This document shows positions 22,164 to 33,625 of a stretch of 64,000 nt of DNA, piece after piece. The notes below the pieces were generated by a model. The model had not been told where the DNA came from. It did not search any database and saw only the letters and a list, made by a program, of their open reading frames with translations. The DNA comes from Panax quinquefolius (taxonomy: Eukaryota; Streptophyta; Magnoliopsida; Apiales; Araliaceae). The stretch is from contig CM035171.1 in NCBI GenBank assembly GCA_020205615.1, forward strand, positions 22,509,741 through 22,573,740. The letters run 5' to 3'. The position numbers were made by a program, and so were the translations under genes. Within the stretch, counting starts at the first letter, position 1. Each line of letters begins with the position of its first letter.

Positions 22164-24019
22164 TGTTAGGTTTGTAATATTCAAGAACGCAATCAAATTG
22201 CAAAAATAATGCGGAAACGTGTAAAAATCAGAGTTTAAAAATTTTACAAACTATATACCCGGATCACCCTTTATGCACAATTATTAATTAAATGAAAAGA
22301 TAAAGAATAAAATCATACCCTTGCAGATCGAGCTTCCTCAGGTACAAGTTCACCTCCAAATCCTTTCGCGTTCAACTTGAATTCACCGGGTTTGGTTCCT
22401 TCCTTTGATCAACGTTAGCCACCCATGTGTTTGGCCTCTAGAGGTGATCCACCAAGGAAGAAGAAGGATTCAAGAAGATGGGTGGTTGGCTAAACCCTAG
22501 TTTTTCTATCTCTATAGAAAAGGAGCGTACTCTCCAACAAATTGGAATTATCACGTGGTCTTCATATCTGATATAAGACTCCTCTTATAAAGATATCAAG
22601 TAACCCTATTAAAATAAGGTATTTTTAATTAAACTCTTTTAATTAAATGGGCTCCCTAATCTTATTAGGGATAATTAATTAAACTCCTTTAATTAATTTT
22701 TCCTCCTAATCCTATTAGGAATAAATGAGAGTACTTATATTAAATTAATTCCTAAACTCTTTTAGAAATTAAAATAATAATAATAATTGTAATAATATTA
22801 ATAAGACTCCTCTTATTAATTTATATTTAATATTTCTAAAATATTAAATAATAAATATTAAGCTATTTAATTGATTCTATCACCATAGATTAAATTAAAT
22901 ATACATAACATATTATTACGATTATGCCATTAACTTCTTAAATAATTATTCTTCCTTTTATGGTGTGACCCTTCGTGTTCTCCATATTAATAGGTTGTGA
23001 ATAAATCAATTAGAACAATTCTAATCTTATTTAAATAAATAAATTAAATAATTAATTTATTTAAATAAATAATATTTATTCTACAATAGGGATAAGCCTC
23101 CCTAGCGATGATCAACGACTTTTCGGATAATATAGATTTCAACATTAATCATAAAAGAACCTTTGAGTAAATAGTTATCGTATAATTCAATCCTTCCACC
23201 AAACAATGTCCCAATTAAATATAAGACATGGAATTTCTTGTCAAGTCTTATTTTATTTAATTATATGTATTTCGACTCTTAAATGCACAACTCAAATAAT
23301 GCAAATTAGAAACTCCTTTCTAATTTCATTACGCCTTTCGCCAAGGACTACTAGGTTGTCATTTATCGAATCACATAGGACATTTCTCTTCTTTAATAAG
23401 TGATAAATTCTTTATTGATCATACATTATCTCCATGTATACAACTTATTATACCCAAGCATACCCTTTGATATACCCTAAGGGTCTTAAGGAATAAGTCA
23501 AAGTATAACTCATCATACACAAGATACTATGATGATCTCAAGTCCAAGGATCACTTGTACTACTATCACTACAGGAATTCCTATTCACAGGCAAGTAAAA
23601 CTCCATTAGGTATTCTTTAGCGTGCAACGTTCAGTGAACTTATTCTCTAATAAGCACCTACATACTTGCTTTAGTGTCTCCACACAAATGATCATGAGAT
23701 CAATCATCCTCATCCAATGAGCAAGCAACGTATGTACCAATCTATCCGGATTCACTAATCCCCAATTTAGTAATCCAATGATTGGGAACTATTTTAGTTT
23801 TAAGCTTTCTAAGAATTTAGATCTCATTAGAATGATCATCATCATTATTCTAAAAGCATTGCTTAAAACTATGGGTTTATAACATATTATAAAACAGCAA
23901 CATGTAGATAATTAAAAGCCTTTAATAAATTAATACTTTTTATTAATAAATGAATAAGATTGTTTCAAAGTATATGCTTTATCATCAAACATGATTGGCT
24001 TGTGTGCATACTACTTTCA
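22164..24019 (-). repeat. 5' LTR of the copia element
   Basis: 1,856 bp, the same length as the 3' LTR and collinear with it. It starts TGTTAGGTTTGTAATATT. Confidence 0.93.
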
Positions 24020-24024
24020 GTATG

Positions 24025-25760
24025 TTATGCACTTCACTGTAGGGGATACACCTTCTAATCATCTTGTCGCCGCACTGTTTGAATAAATAAGGCTCATCCC
24101 ACATATACCACTTGACGTCATGAAGAAACTTCTTTTTCTATTATCGTGTAAGATCAGGAGGAAGCATGTTGCTCACTAGATAATTTGCGAAATCCGCGTA
24201 CCATGGAAATTATGCATTTAACCCAAATAGTTGCTCATTCGGGAATGACTCGTTGATGACACATTTGTCCTCTTCTTGTTTACCCTGATTTTCCAGCCTA
24301 GATAAATGATCGGCGACTTGGTTCTCCGTCCCCTTTCTATCCTTTATTTCTAAATTAAACTCTTGTAAAAGGAGAATCCATCGGATAAGGCGTGGCTTAG
24401 CATCTTTCTTTGAAATTAAGTACCGAATAGCCGAGTGATCTGTATAGACCATTACCTTTGTTCCGATCAAGTATGCCCGAAATTTATCGAACGCATACAC
24501 CACTACAAGCAATTCTTTTTTCGTAGTTGTGTAGTTCATTTGAGTCTCCGTGAGTGTCTTACTTGCATAATATATGGCGTGAAATACCTTCTCTCGGCGT
24601 TGACCCAAAACAGCATAGTCGCTTGCATCACACATTAACTCGAAGGGCATTGACCAATCTGGCGCGACGATTACAATAGTTGTGGTTAATTTCTTCTTCA
24701 ACAACTCGAATGCCAATTTACACTCTTCATCAAATTTGAACACCGAATCCTTCTCTAAAAGACTGCACAAAGGTTTTGCAATTTTAGAGAAGTCCTTTAT
24801 AAATCTTCTGTAAAACCCGGCATGTCCCATAAAACTTCGAATTCCCTTAACTGAGCTTGGTAGAGGAAGTTTTTCAATTATTTCCAGCTTCGCCTTATCA
24901 ACCTCTAATCCTTTAATCGAGACCTTGTGACCCAAAATTATGCCTTCCTCAACCATGAAGTGGCATTTTTCCCAATTAAGTACAAGATTCGTGTCTTTGC
25001 ATCGTTGTAATACCATCACCAGATTCTCTAGGCAAGCATCAAAATTGTCACCATAGACTGAAAAGTCGTCCATGAATACTTCCACGTTTTTCTCCACCAT
25101 GTCTGAGAAAATTGCCATCATACACCGTTGGAAGGTAGCGGGTGCATTACACAAACCGAACGACATTCTCCTGAATGCGAATGTGCCGTATGGACACGTG
25201 AAAGTAGTCTTCTCTTGATCTTCAGGAGCAACGACGATCTGATTATAACCCGAATATCCATCCAATAAGCGTAGTGATGCGCGTGTCCGCTTAATCATCC
25301 AACATTTGATCGATAAAGGGCAAGGAAAGTGATCTTTCATGGTCGCCTTATTCAACTTCCCGTAGTCCATGCAAACCCTTCAACGATCCTTTGTTCTTCT
25401 TGTCGGAATTAGTTCGTTGTCATCATTACGTACTACGACATTCCTCCCTTTTTCAAGACACATCAGACCTGGGGTGACCCATTTCTCGTTTCGAAAGCGG
25501 GTAGATGATACCGGCATCCAACAATTTCAGAATTTCTTTCTTTACAACTTCCTTCATGATTGGCTTGAGTCGTCGTTGTTACTCCACAGTCGGTTTAGCA
25601 TCGTCTTCCATCAGAATTTTGTGCATACAAAAGGATGGGCTGATTCCCTTGATATATGCGATTGTCCATCCTATAGCCGATTTGTGTTCCCTAAGCACCC
25701 TCAGCAACTTTTCTTCCTACAAATCGTTAAGTGCAACAGAAATAATAACAGGTAAAGAAT
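24025..25760 (-). pseudogene. Athila-like pol: reverse transcriptase and RNase H
   Basis: The longest open stretch is 24210-25370 (386 codons). RT motifs include [34 protein letters not shown] and [13 protein letters not shown] (the catalytic DD box). RNase H follows with [24 protein letters not shown] and [14 protein letters not shown]. This RT sequence style is Athila/Tat. A frameshift near 25370-25450 separates the RT N-terminal part, and stops follow GLNA at about 24210 and near 24140 in the linker to integrase. The linker continues at 12063 across the copia insertion. It would copy element RNA to DNA in virus-like particles, but this copy is defective. Confidence 0.93.
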
Positions 25761-26750
25761 TTGAATTGCATAAATACGCATACCTGAGGTGTTTAGGTAG
25801 TGGTTTAAGCTCAAGATTTGGTGGCTCCTCCAATGACGGTTGCATTCTGATTGTTGATCTTTCCTCCATGTACAATGGTTCAAATGGCGCTCTAAATCTG
25901 CTAACTCGTGGCAGGGAGTCTAGCATATGCAAGTAGTCCACAAATTCCTGATCATCTAATTCTTCATCTCCCAATATAGTCGTTTCCAATGGATCGTTAA
26001 TCAAACTCTTTCCCATGTCTTTGCTGACTATTTGATCAATGATATCCATCCAAAAACACTCTTCTTCATCCGTAGGAAATTTCATGGCTTTGAAAACGTT
26101 AAACTTAACTTCTTGATCTTGGACCTTCATTGTTAGTTCGCCTTTTTATACGTCGATGAGTGTCCTACCCGTAGCCAAAAATGTTCTCCCTAGGATAATC
26201 GGGATGTTCTTATCTTCCTCAAAATCCAGAATGATGAAATCCGCATGGAATATAAATTGTCGACTTTGACCAATATGTCCTCTACAATGCCTCTCGGGTA
26301 CGTGACTGACCTATGCGCCAACTGTAATGAGATGTTCGTAGGCTTTGGAGCTGGCAAACCCAATTCTATATAAACTGATAACGGCATCAGGTTCACACTC
26401 GCCCCCAAATCACATAAACACTTATTAAATGACATATTCCCGATCGTGCATGGAATGGTGAAACTCCCTGGATCTTTCAACTTTGGTGGCAACTTTCGCT
26501 GTAAAACTGCAGTGCACTCTTCTGTTAATGCCACTGTTTCGAAATCTTCCAATTTCTTTTTCCTGGACAAGATCCCTTTCATGAATTTCGCATAACTTGG
26601 CATTTGCTCTAGGGCTTCTGCGAATGGGATATTGATATGCAGTTTCTTAAAGACTTCCAAGAATTTTGCAAACTACTTGTCTAATTTCTGCTTTTGAACT
26701 CTTTGTTGAAACGGCGGTGGAGGATACATAATTGGCTTGGCATCTAACTT
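25717..26750 (-). pseudogene. Athila-like protease and linker
   Basis: At 26190-26660 the frame reads INIPFAEALEQMPSYAKFMK, then FTIPCTIGNMSFNKCLCDLG and ASVNLMPLSVY. The last two hold the retropepsin active-site segment in its Athila form (DLGAS rather than DTG). The frame shifts near 26235 and continues at 25717-26130 with FNVFKAMKFPTDEEECF and PLYMEERSTIRMQPSLEEP, a linker typical of Athila before RT. A TAA stop lies between the two frames (in the 'LIDV*KGELT' context). Protein processing would be its role; it is inactive here. Confidence 0.88.
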
Positions 26751-26772
26751 TGTTTTCTCAATTTGCGTATCA

Positions 26773-28230
26773 TCACCCTATTTTTTCTTCAACCACTTTA
26801 TTGTCATCAACTATGTCATCCGATACAGCTGAATTTTCTGCACCTTTGCCATCCAAATGTTTTCCACTTCTCAAGGTGATTGCCTGACACTGTTCATGAT
26901 TTCCCTTTGGATTTGTTTCGGTGTCACTTGGTAGAGTCCCTTTTGGTCTGTTGTTCAATGCTAAGGAAATTTTTCCCATCTGGTTTTCCAAATTCTTGAT
27001 GGCCATTGCTTGGTTTTTCATCGCTGCCTCATTACTTGTTATATATTTTGACAACAAATCCTCTAAGTCTGGTTTCCTCTCTTGACGTTGAACTGGTTGT
27101 TGTTGATTTTGAAATCCTTGGGGATACGATGGTCGTGGAGCCTGCTGTTTCTGATTATTATTATTCCACGACAAATTCAGATGATTCCTATTCCCCTGAT
27201 TTTATGCATTCTGATATGTATTCTGAGGAATTCTGTTGTAGCTAATCATGAATTGTACTGACTCTGGGTTGATTGTGCATTGATCCGTCGCATGTTCATC
27301 TGCACACAACTCACAAATAATTGCAACTTGATGTGTCTGTCCCCCTGACCAAACGTCGAACTTCTTAGAGAGTGCTGAAATCTGTGTAGTTATTGCCGTC
27401 ACCCCATCTACCTCTAACACTCCAGCGATTGTAGGTTGTGTCATTCTTGCCGTGGGCCACTGGTAGTTGTTAACAGCCATGGTTTCTATCAACTGATATG
27501 CCTCCTCATAGTTCTTTGCCATAAAAGCTCCCCCTGATGCTGCATCAATACTCGTCCTGAGATTCCCATGTAGTCCGTTGTAAAAAGTATTCATCTGCAA
27601 CCACTTAGGCAATCCGTGATGTGGGCATTTTCTGAGTAATTCTTTGTATCTCTCCCATGCCTCGTACAATGACTCCCCATGTTGCTGATCAAACATGGTA
27701 ATCTCGTTCCTCATCTTTGCAATTTTCGTTGGCGGGAAGAATTTTGCTAGAAATTTCTGAGCCAGGTCATCTCATGTCGTTATCAAACCCACTGGTAGAG
27801 AGTGTAACCAACTCTTTGCCTTGTCCCGCAGAGTGAACGGGAACAAGCGAAGTCTAACTGCCTCATCCGACACCCCATTATACTTGAAAGTGTCACAGAT
27901 TTCCAGAAAACTGATCAAATGCTCGTTAGGATCGTCATTTTCAAGTCCCCCAAACTGAACCGAGTTCTGTATCATCTGAATCCTCCCAGGCTTGATTTCA
28001 AAATTATTCGCAGCTATTACAGCCCTGGTGATACTTGACTGCAGTTCAGTCACTTTGGGTGTTACAAAGTCCCTCAACGCTTTCTGGTCTTCGGCAACCA
28101 TTGCTTCTTCTTTGTCAGAGTTTTTGAATTCGTTCCTTGTTTCCTTGATCCACTTACTTAACCTCTGAAACTTTCTCTCAATGTCGTCCTCAAAAGGAAG
28201 CAAGTCTGGATTTTTGGATCGAGTTTGCAT
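26773..28230 (-). pseudogene. Athila-like gag
   Basis: The start at 28230 gives MQTRSKNPDLLPFEDDIER. The capsid-like core has FGGLENDDPNEHLISFLEI, LRDKAKSWLHSLP and YEAWERYKELLRKCPHHGL. A zinc knuckle, CELCADEHATDQC (CX2CX3HX4C), follows near 27270-27310, then a Q/N/P-rich linker (SYPQGFQNQQQPVQRQ) and ITLRSGKHLDG. All three pieces (27772-28230, 27202-27714, 26773-27174) are in one frame, interrupted only by a TGA where TGG (Trp) is expected and a TAA near 27200. The gene is thus nearly intact apart from nonsense changes. Confidence 0.92.
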
Positions 28231-28344
28231 AAACCAACGTCAAAAACCTGAAATAAGATGAACAAAACAAAAACAAAAAGTGTTTAAGTAAAAGTACTGG
28301 ACTAATTAAACTGATATTGCAACATAATAAAATCTATACTAAAG
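28231..28344 (-). other. 5' leader of the Athila-like element
   Basis: A short non-coding A-rich leader between PBS and gag. Confidence 0.6.
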
Positions 28345-28362
28345 TCCCCGGCAACGACACCA
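28345..28362 (-). promoter_or_regulatory. Primer-binding site, tRNA-Asp type
   Basis: The minus-strand sequence TGGTGTCGTTGCCGGGGA lies six bases from the 5' LTR. The canonical Athila/Tat PBS is TGGCGCCGTTGCCGGGGA, complementary to tRNA-Asp. Two positions differ (C to T in both), which fits decay of methylated cytosines. Confidence 0.88.
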
Positions 28363-28368
28363 AAAACT

Positions 28369-29874
28369 TGTTGAATAAAATCTAGATACGCACATCACGC
28401 AAGTATACGTGGTCAACAAGTAATATAATAGTAAGTAGAGTATCGTTCCCTCAGAGACTTAGCAAGAAATTAACTTCACAATTACCAATCTTCTATTAAT
28501 CCTAATTTTATTAAACTAATCAATTTCCAGTTTATAGTAAAAATAATAAAAATATTAAAAATCAAATAAATACCTACAAACCCTAAAATTGAATTTTCAA
28601 ACAAATATTGGAGAATTGGGCTTACAACTTCACTCTAAGCATCACTCTGATTATTATCCCTTATTCCAATTTAATTCACTATCCTAGTTTACTAATCAAG
28701 AACACATAAGTAGTATTAACCACCTCTCGATGTATTAATACAGTATTAACCCAAATTCACAATTAAGATAGAATTAAGTTAACAACCTTAATCAACTAAC
28801 TCACTATATCTCTATGCGAATTATACTTATAGAAGGTTTAAGTTCAAGTTCTCTATATGATTACATGCGATGTCAAGCATATCTTTATCTTAACATTCAT
28901 CAAGATTCTGTTCATCACATAAGTCAAGAACACATGCTATATTAATTAAGTCTAGATTCGTATTTCATCTCTCAAATTCATACAAGTCCACATAAAATTG
29001 TTGATCAGGCAATTCATAAATTTAAGCTCAAATTAATATAGATAAACTGCATAATAACTTATTAAACTGAGAACCAAGATTACATAATCATCGTTCCACT
29101 TAAAGATCCATTATAAACCTAATCAGTAATTTAGTTCATAGCTAATGAGTTAAATACTGAATAAATAAAAGAAAACATCATCCCAATTACACAATTTAAA
29201 ATTAAAGGAGAATAGTAATAAACCACCCTTCTCGCCCTCCAAATCTGAAATCTTCGTGAAATTATTATTCTTCTTCACTCCTCCAAGTTCTTGCTCTTCA
29301 ATCTCGTTCTCGATGTGTCCGAATCCTTCCCCTCTTTCCAACACTTAGCATATAAATGGCCTCAACTCAGCTCCCTACCATCAATCCTAATCCAACTCTA
29401 ACTCATCACCTCCAAAGTCCAATAGAAATCCAAATCCTTCTCAATACCAACAACCATTAGTCAAAGACTCCCACAATATGAAATAACAACCATCCCAAAA
29501 TCCTATTATGATCAGATTACATAAAGAATTAATAGATCCCAACAATGCCCATCTTCCAACACATAATAAATTTTTGCTCAGATTAGGTGTTGAAGCCTTG
29601 CTATACGCGCCAAGCGCTACTATACCGGGAGAAATCACACACTAAGCGCTCCCCGCTTATATTACTCAAAGACCACAAATAAGCGTTCCCCGTATGTATG
29701 TCGTCGAAAGTCCAAAAATTGATTAAAAACTCCTTCCAATGCTAGCATTCCGATAGGTACACTGATTATCCTACAACAAGCACAAAATCCATCAAAAGTA
29801 ACATGAAAGTACCAATAACTAACAATATAACAAGCTAAACGAATATAAATCATAGGTCAAAAACCTACTCATCA
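28369..29874 (-). repeat. 5' LTR of the Athila-like element
   Basis: 1,506 bp, starting TGTTGAATAAAATC and ending ACCTACTCATCA. The GTTAT duplication follows. Confidence 0.93.
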
Positions 29875-30980
29875 GTTATACATGTTAATTAGTGTTAGAA
29901 ATTAAGTTATTGACATATCAGAGCCCCAGCCCCGAAGTTCGCGCCGCAGTGCCAAAGACAGCGCCACATCGCCACTTTTGTGCCGCATCGCCATTACCGA
30001 GTCGCCATCGCCACTGTGCAAACTGTGGCGTCGCGGCGCCACTTAGCAGAAAGTCCTGAAATAACTTTTGGTCTTGCACAAAAGTCTGTAATTTTAATGT
30101 AATGTGATATAATGATTGTTAAACATGTAATATTATTATTATGGTATTCTAATGCTATGAATGAACATAGAATTAACAATTAACAAGTGTTGCTATTATT
30201 CCAATTGATATAATTTGGTTATGTGATTGAAAATCAAACCATACGTGATGTAATATGTGGAGTATGGGTAATGACAAATGATGTCATGATGACATATGTA
30301 TATAGGATAATTGTGATTTGGATTATAACGGTTTAGTCTACAAGCAAGGCAAATTTTCTATCTCCACATTTTCGTTGACCTAGTTTAATTACGATGTTTG
30401 CAAGTTTTCTAACTATATACTTCGTTGAGCGAATTTACTTTCATTGAGTAAAGTTCCTCTCGTTGAACAAATTTATTGTATCTAGTTGTTCATGATGATG
30501 CAAGTTTCCTAACTCTACACTTTTGTTGAGTAAATTACTTTCATTGAGCAAGTTTTCCTAACTCAACACTTTCGTTGAGCTAGTTCTATTATTATGTTAT
30601 GCAAGTCTTTCTAAACCTAAACTTGTTATTTTTAGCATGCAAGTATCTTTATTCTGATGAACAAGTTTGTCGTTCAAGTTATTATTTGCCATGCATGCTT
30701 GATATTCAATTCTAAGATGTAACATTAGCTTAATGTTGTTCAAAGCAAGGTATGATATATTATTCAATCGTTATGCTACTAGATTATTCCTTACGCATGA
30801 ACTTCGTATGCAATGTTGATTCAACTATGGTTTATTCCATAACATAGAGTTATTACCATTTTATTCAACTAATCCTTAGTTGATGACCGTTGAAATTCTA
30901 AATTTCCCTTAAAACGTATCCAAACCAATCATACGTTGGTGCGGAGTTGCACACTAAATACTGAGATGAACAACCCTATT
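29875..30980 (+). mobile_element. Element X, second part
   Basis: This continues the X LTR after the Athila insertion (GTTAT duplicated). It holds a GC-rich stretch with repeated CATCGCCA-type motifs (29925-30055) and imperfect repeats of CACTTTCGTTGAGC-like sequence (30360-30600). No coding sequence, PBS or LTR end is recognisable before element D starts at 30981, so D probably inserted within the X LTR. The far side of X is not found. Confidence 0.5.
29925..30055. repeat. GC-rich short-motif cluster in X
   Basis: Motifs GCGCCGCA, GCGCCACATCGCCAC, GCCGCATCGCCA and CCATCGCCAC follow one another, ending in TGGCGTCGCGGCGCCA, which can pair back with them. The base composition is strikingly different from the flanks. 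Confidence 0.7.
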
Positions 30981-32135
30981 TGTGACAACCCCAAAATAGG
31001 TCCATTCCATCCAACCCATTCTGAGTTGTCAAATACATGGTACAGAAAACAACTACAACTTTATTACAACAATTGTCGTACAAAATACAACAACACATAT
31101 ACTGTGAGTTTGGATACAAATATATATACCAACTGTGACTCTCATCCCAACCTTGGATAGCACGTCACAATGACACCTTACATAAAGGTATAGTCAAAAA
31201 CTGTTTTAGAAATTAGAATCTTTGGGAAGTGCTCAAGGAAACCTTCGTACATGGGAGGCCATGCTTCTAGGTTATGATAGATATCATATGGCCACAGAAT
31301 TATCCTTGGTTGACCCAATAGATCCCAAAGAAAAATGAGAAGATTACTATCATATTCTTCCCAAGGGTGAGTCTTCTCTTGACTTATCATTATCTCCACT
31401 GTCTCAAATTGAGAATTATACTTCAAACAAACACCAAGATTAAATAGGCAGTACTCGTAAATATACTCAGCAAGTGAATGAGCACAACCATGTCTTATGA
31501 TGACACGAGGTTGTATGTCATTAGACATCTTGTATGATAGTGGCAAAACACCCTTCCAACGTTGGGTTCGCCTCTCCCTATATGATTCACCAAATATAAC
31601 TACTAAAAGATGTATACAACACACTTGTCTATACTATTTAGGGAGAACTCCACAGCTAGAGACCATCGTTCTATTCCCTTATTACCCCCGCTCGACCCAG
31701 CTACACTTTTATTACCTGAAAGGAATTGTGAAGCAAAAGGGTGAGCACAACTAGCTCAGTAAAGAATATCATGACTAAAGATAATTAAATTATCAATAGC
31801 CTTCATCGATAACAAATCAGAGATTTAGAACATATGTTAGATGATAAAAATTTCAACCATAGTTGCAGCGGAACGAGCAATCCATTAGAAGGGTCAAATA
31901 GACAATACAGTCTATTATCTTCTCCATTTTAAAAGTCCACCAACAATGTTTTATCCCTGTAACATCAATCAACAGTTCCTTTCCACAATTATATGAATAA
32001 CTCATAATCATAATTGTAATTTTAAATTCCTCTTTGCATCCAAGACGAAGATAATTTTCATCACCTGTCTTTACCTGAAACATCAAAGATCATGGTTATA
32101 CCAAATCACAGTTCCTGTTAATAATCATACTAATA

Positions 32136-32290
32136 AATTCATCTTTGCACTACGGGCCAAAGATATTCGTCAACAGTTCATCTTTGCACTACAGGCCAAA
32201 GATATTCAACAACAGGTCATCTTTTCACTACGGTCCAAAGATATTCAACAACAGATCATCTTTGCACTACAGGCTAAAGATATTCATATC
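32136..32290. repeat. CTTTGGCC-type repeat array in D LTR
   Basis: Four copies of a 36-40-bp unit with the core CATCTTTGCACTAC followed by CCAAAGATATTC. Equivalent arrays lie at 34196-34395, 41008-41205, 45756-45870 and 54066-54200, and reversed at 16212-16400. Confidence 0.88.
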
Positions 32291-32637
32291 TCAAATAAAT
32301 ATATAATCATTTCAAAATCTATATAAACCATAATTATAACCATGTTGATCAATTCACCTTTGCACTTAAGCTAAAAATATTCAATTGTAAATTCAATGGT
32401 CATGATCATACTAGTCACAATTCATCTTTGCACTACTGGTCAAAGAGAACCCATAGTCATGATTATACAAATAATCTACCCATCTTTACACTTAAGTCAA
32501 AGACAAATTTCTTCACCAAGATTATAAAAATGTTATATATGATAATAAAAACCATAACATCAAAACATGGATTTAATTTCAAGAGTAAGATTCATAAATC
32601 AACGATAATTTGGTTAGAAAAAGAAACCAATTTTATT

Positions 32638-32790
32638 GTGAATAGTACCCGTGAATAGTAACTCGTGAATAGTAACTCGTGAATAGTAACTCATGAATAG
32701 TAACTCGTGAATAGTAACTCGTGAATAGTAACTCATGAATAGTAACTCGTGAATAGTAACTCGTGAATAGTAACTCATGAATAGTATTTC
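32638..32790. repeat. 14-bp tandem array in D LTR, 11 copies
   Basis: The unit GTGAATAGTAACTC is repeated about 11 times, with a higher-order 42-bp rhythm in which every third unit has ATG instead of GTG. A variant array (ATACATAAATAGTGCCAC-like) follows to 32935. Related arrays are at 34740-34850, 41545-41645, 46205-46370 and 54555-54630. Reading frames through it encode repetitive peptides by chance. Confidence 0.92.
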
Positions 32791-33625
32791 GTATTTGTAC
32801 ATAGTACCGTATACGTAAATAATGTCATATACATAAATAGTGCCACATACATAAATAGTGCCACATACATAAATAGTGTCGTATACATGAATAGTACCGT
32901 ATACGTGAATAGTATCATATACGTGAATAGTAACCCCGACACAAAAAGATAGAAATTCCACAATAAAATCCATACCAATATTTCAGTATAATGATATTGA
33001 AAGAATAACATCATTATGAAGAAAATAACATTCCTTACAATCCCATTACAATCCCTTACCTCAAAAGAGCAGCACTTCTGACTGGATATCGGATATGACG
33101 CTGAAGGAAACTTGTACTGATGAATATCAACTCACCAAGTATCTAAATACTCACAAAATAAACTCAATAATCTAGAGAGAGAAAGAGAGAAAGCTTATGT
33201 TTCTGGTGTGATTTTCAATTCTAACTTAGCCCTCTATTTATAGGAAAATTTTAGCAGACTTGACCTGCAACCTGATGGCTTTACCTGCTACTATTCCCAC
33301 CCACCACATTTAAAATAAAATTTAGCACATTTATTCACCAATCACAAGTGGGGCCCACTCAATTCTAGAATTTTTCACCAAAATACTAAATTTGGATACT
33401 TCAACAATTTCTGAACCATTCACCTCTTAAAATTCATAATAAATCATACGTTCATTTTTAACGGTTCAAAATTTGTGGACATATACTCAACTTATATATG
33501 TATAACATATCCAAAAATTACAACGATCCAACGGTCGGATTAAAAATTATAACTCACGCAATATATCTCAAAAACACTAGTTTAATTTTTAATACCTTCA
33601 TTTCGACAAAAATACTGATAAAATA

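Larger units (their letters stand above)
12064..24019 (-). mobile_element. Ty1/copia retrotransposon inserted in Athila pol
   Basis: Two LTRs of 1,856 bp each (12064-13919, 22164-24019) start TGTTAGGTTT and end CTACTTTCA on the plus strand, and GTATG is duplicated at 12059-12063 and 24020-24024. The PBS before the right LTR and the purine tract after the left LTR place the element on the minus strand. The internal part holds decayed gag, integrase, RT and RNase H in copia order (integrase before RT). A Tekay solo LTR sits inside. Without it the element is about 9.1 kb. Confidence 0.93.
5969..29874 (-). mobile_element. Full-length Athila-like Ty3/gypsy retrotransposon (with nested copia)
   Basis: The LTRs at 5969-7518 and 28369-29874 are nearly identical and flanked by a GTTAT duplication (5964-5968, 29875-29879). 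On the minus strand the order is 5' LTR, tRNA-Asp-type PBS, gag, protease, RT, RNase H, integrase, spacer, a further ORF in the env position, PPT and 3' LTR. This is the Athila/Tat order. Without the 11,956-bp copia insert and its duplicated 5 bp, the element is about 11.9 kb, normal for Athila. All ORFs carry stops or frameshifts, so this copy is not autonomous. Confidence 0.9.
30981..33625 (-). repeat. 3' LTR of element D, first part
   Basis: It continues at 43287-44104 after element A. Total LTR length is about 3.46 kb. It matches 44603-47933 closely (blocks at 31200-31750 and 44820-45370 are almost identical). It carries, near its U5 end, a copy of the leader module (31129-31180). Confidence 0.88.

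Noticed and set aside
32614..32973. Open frame of 119 codons with repeating peptide on the minus strand
   Set aside because: It is the translation of the 14-bp LTR array; the repeat length and stop-free frame explain it, and it is not kept in the other LTR copies.
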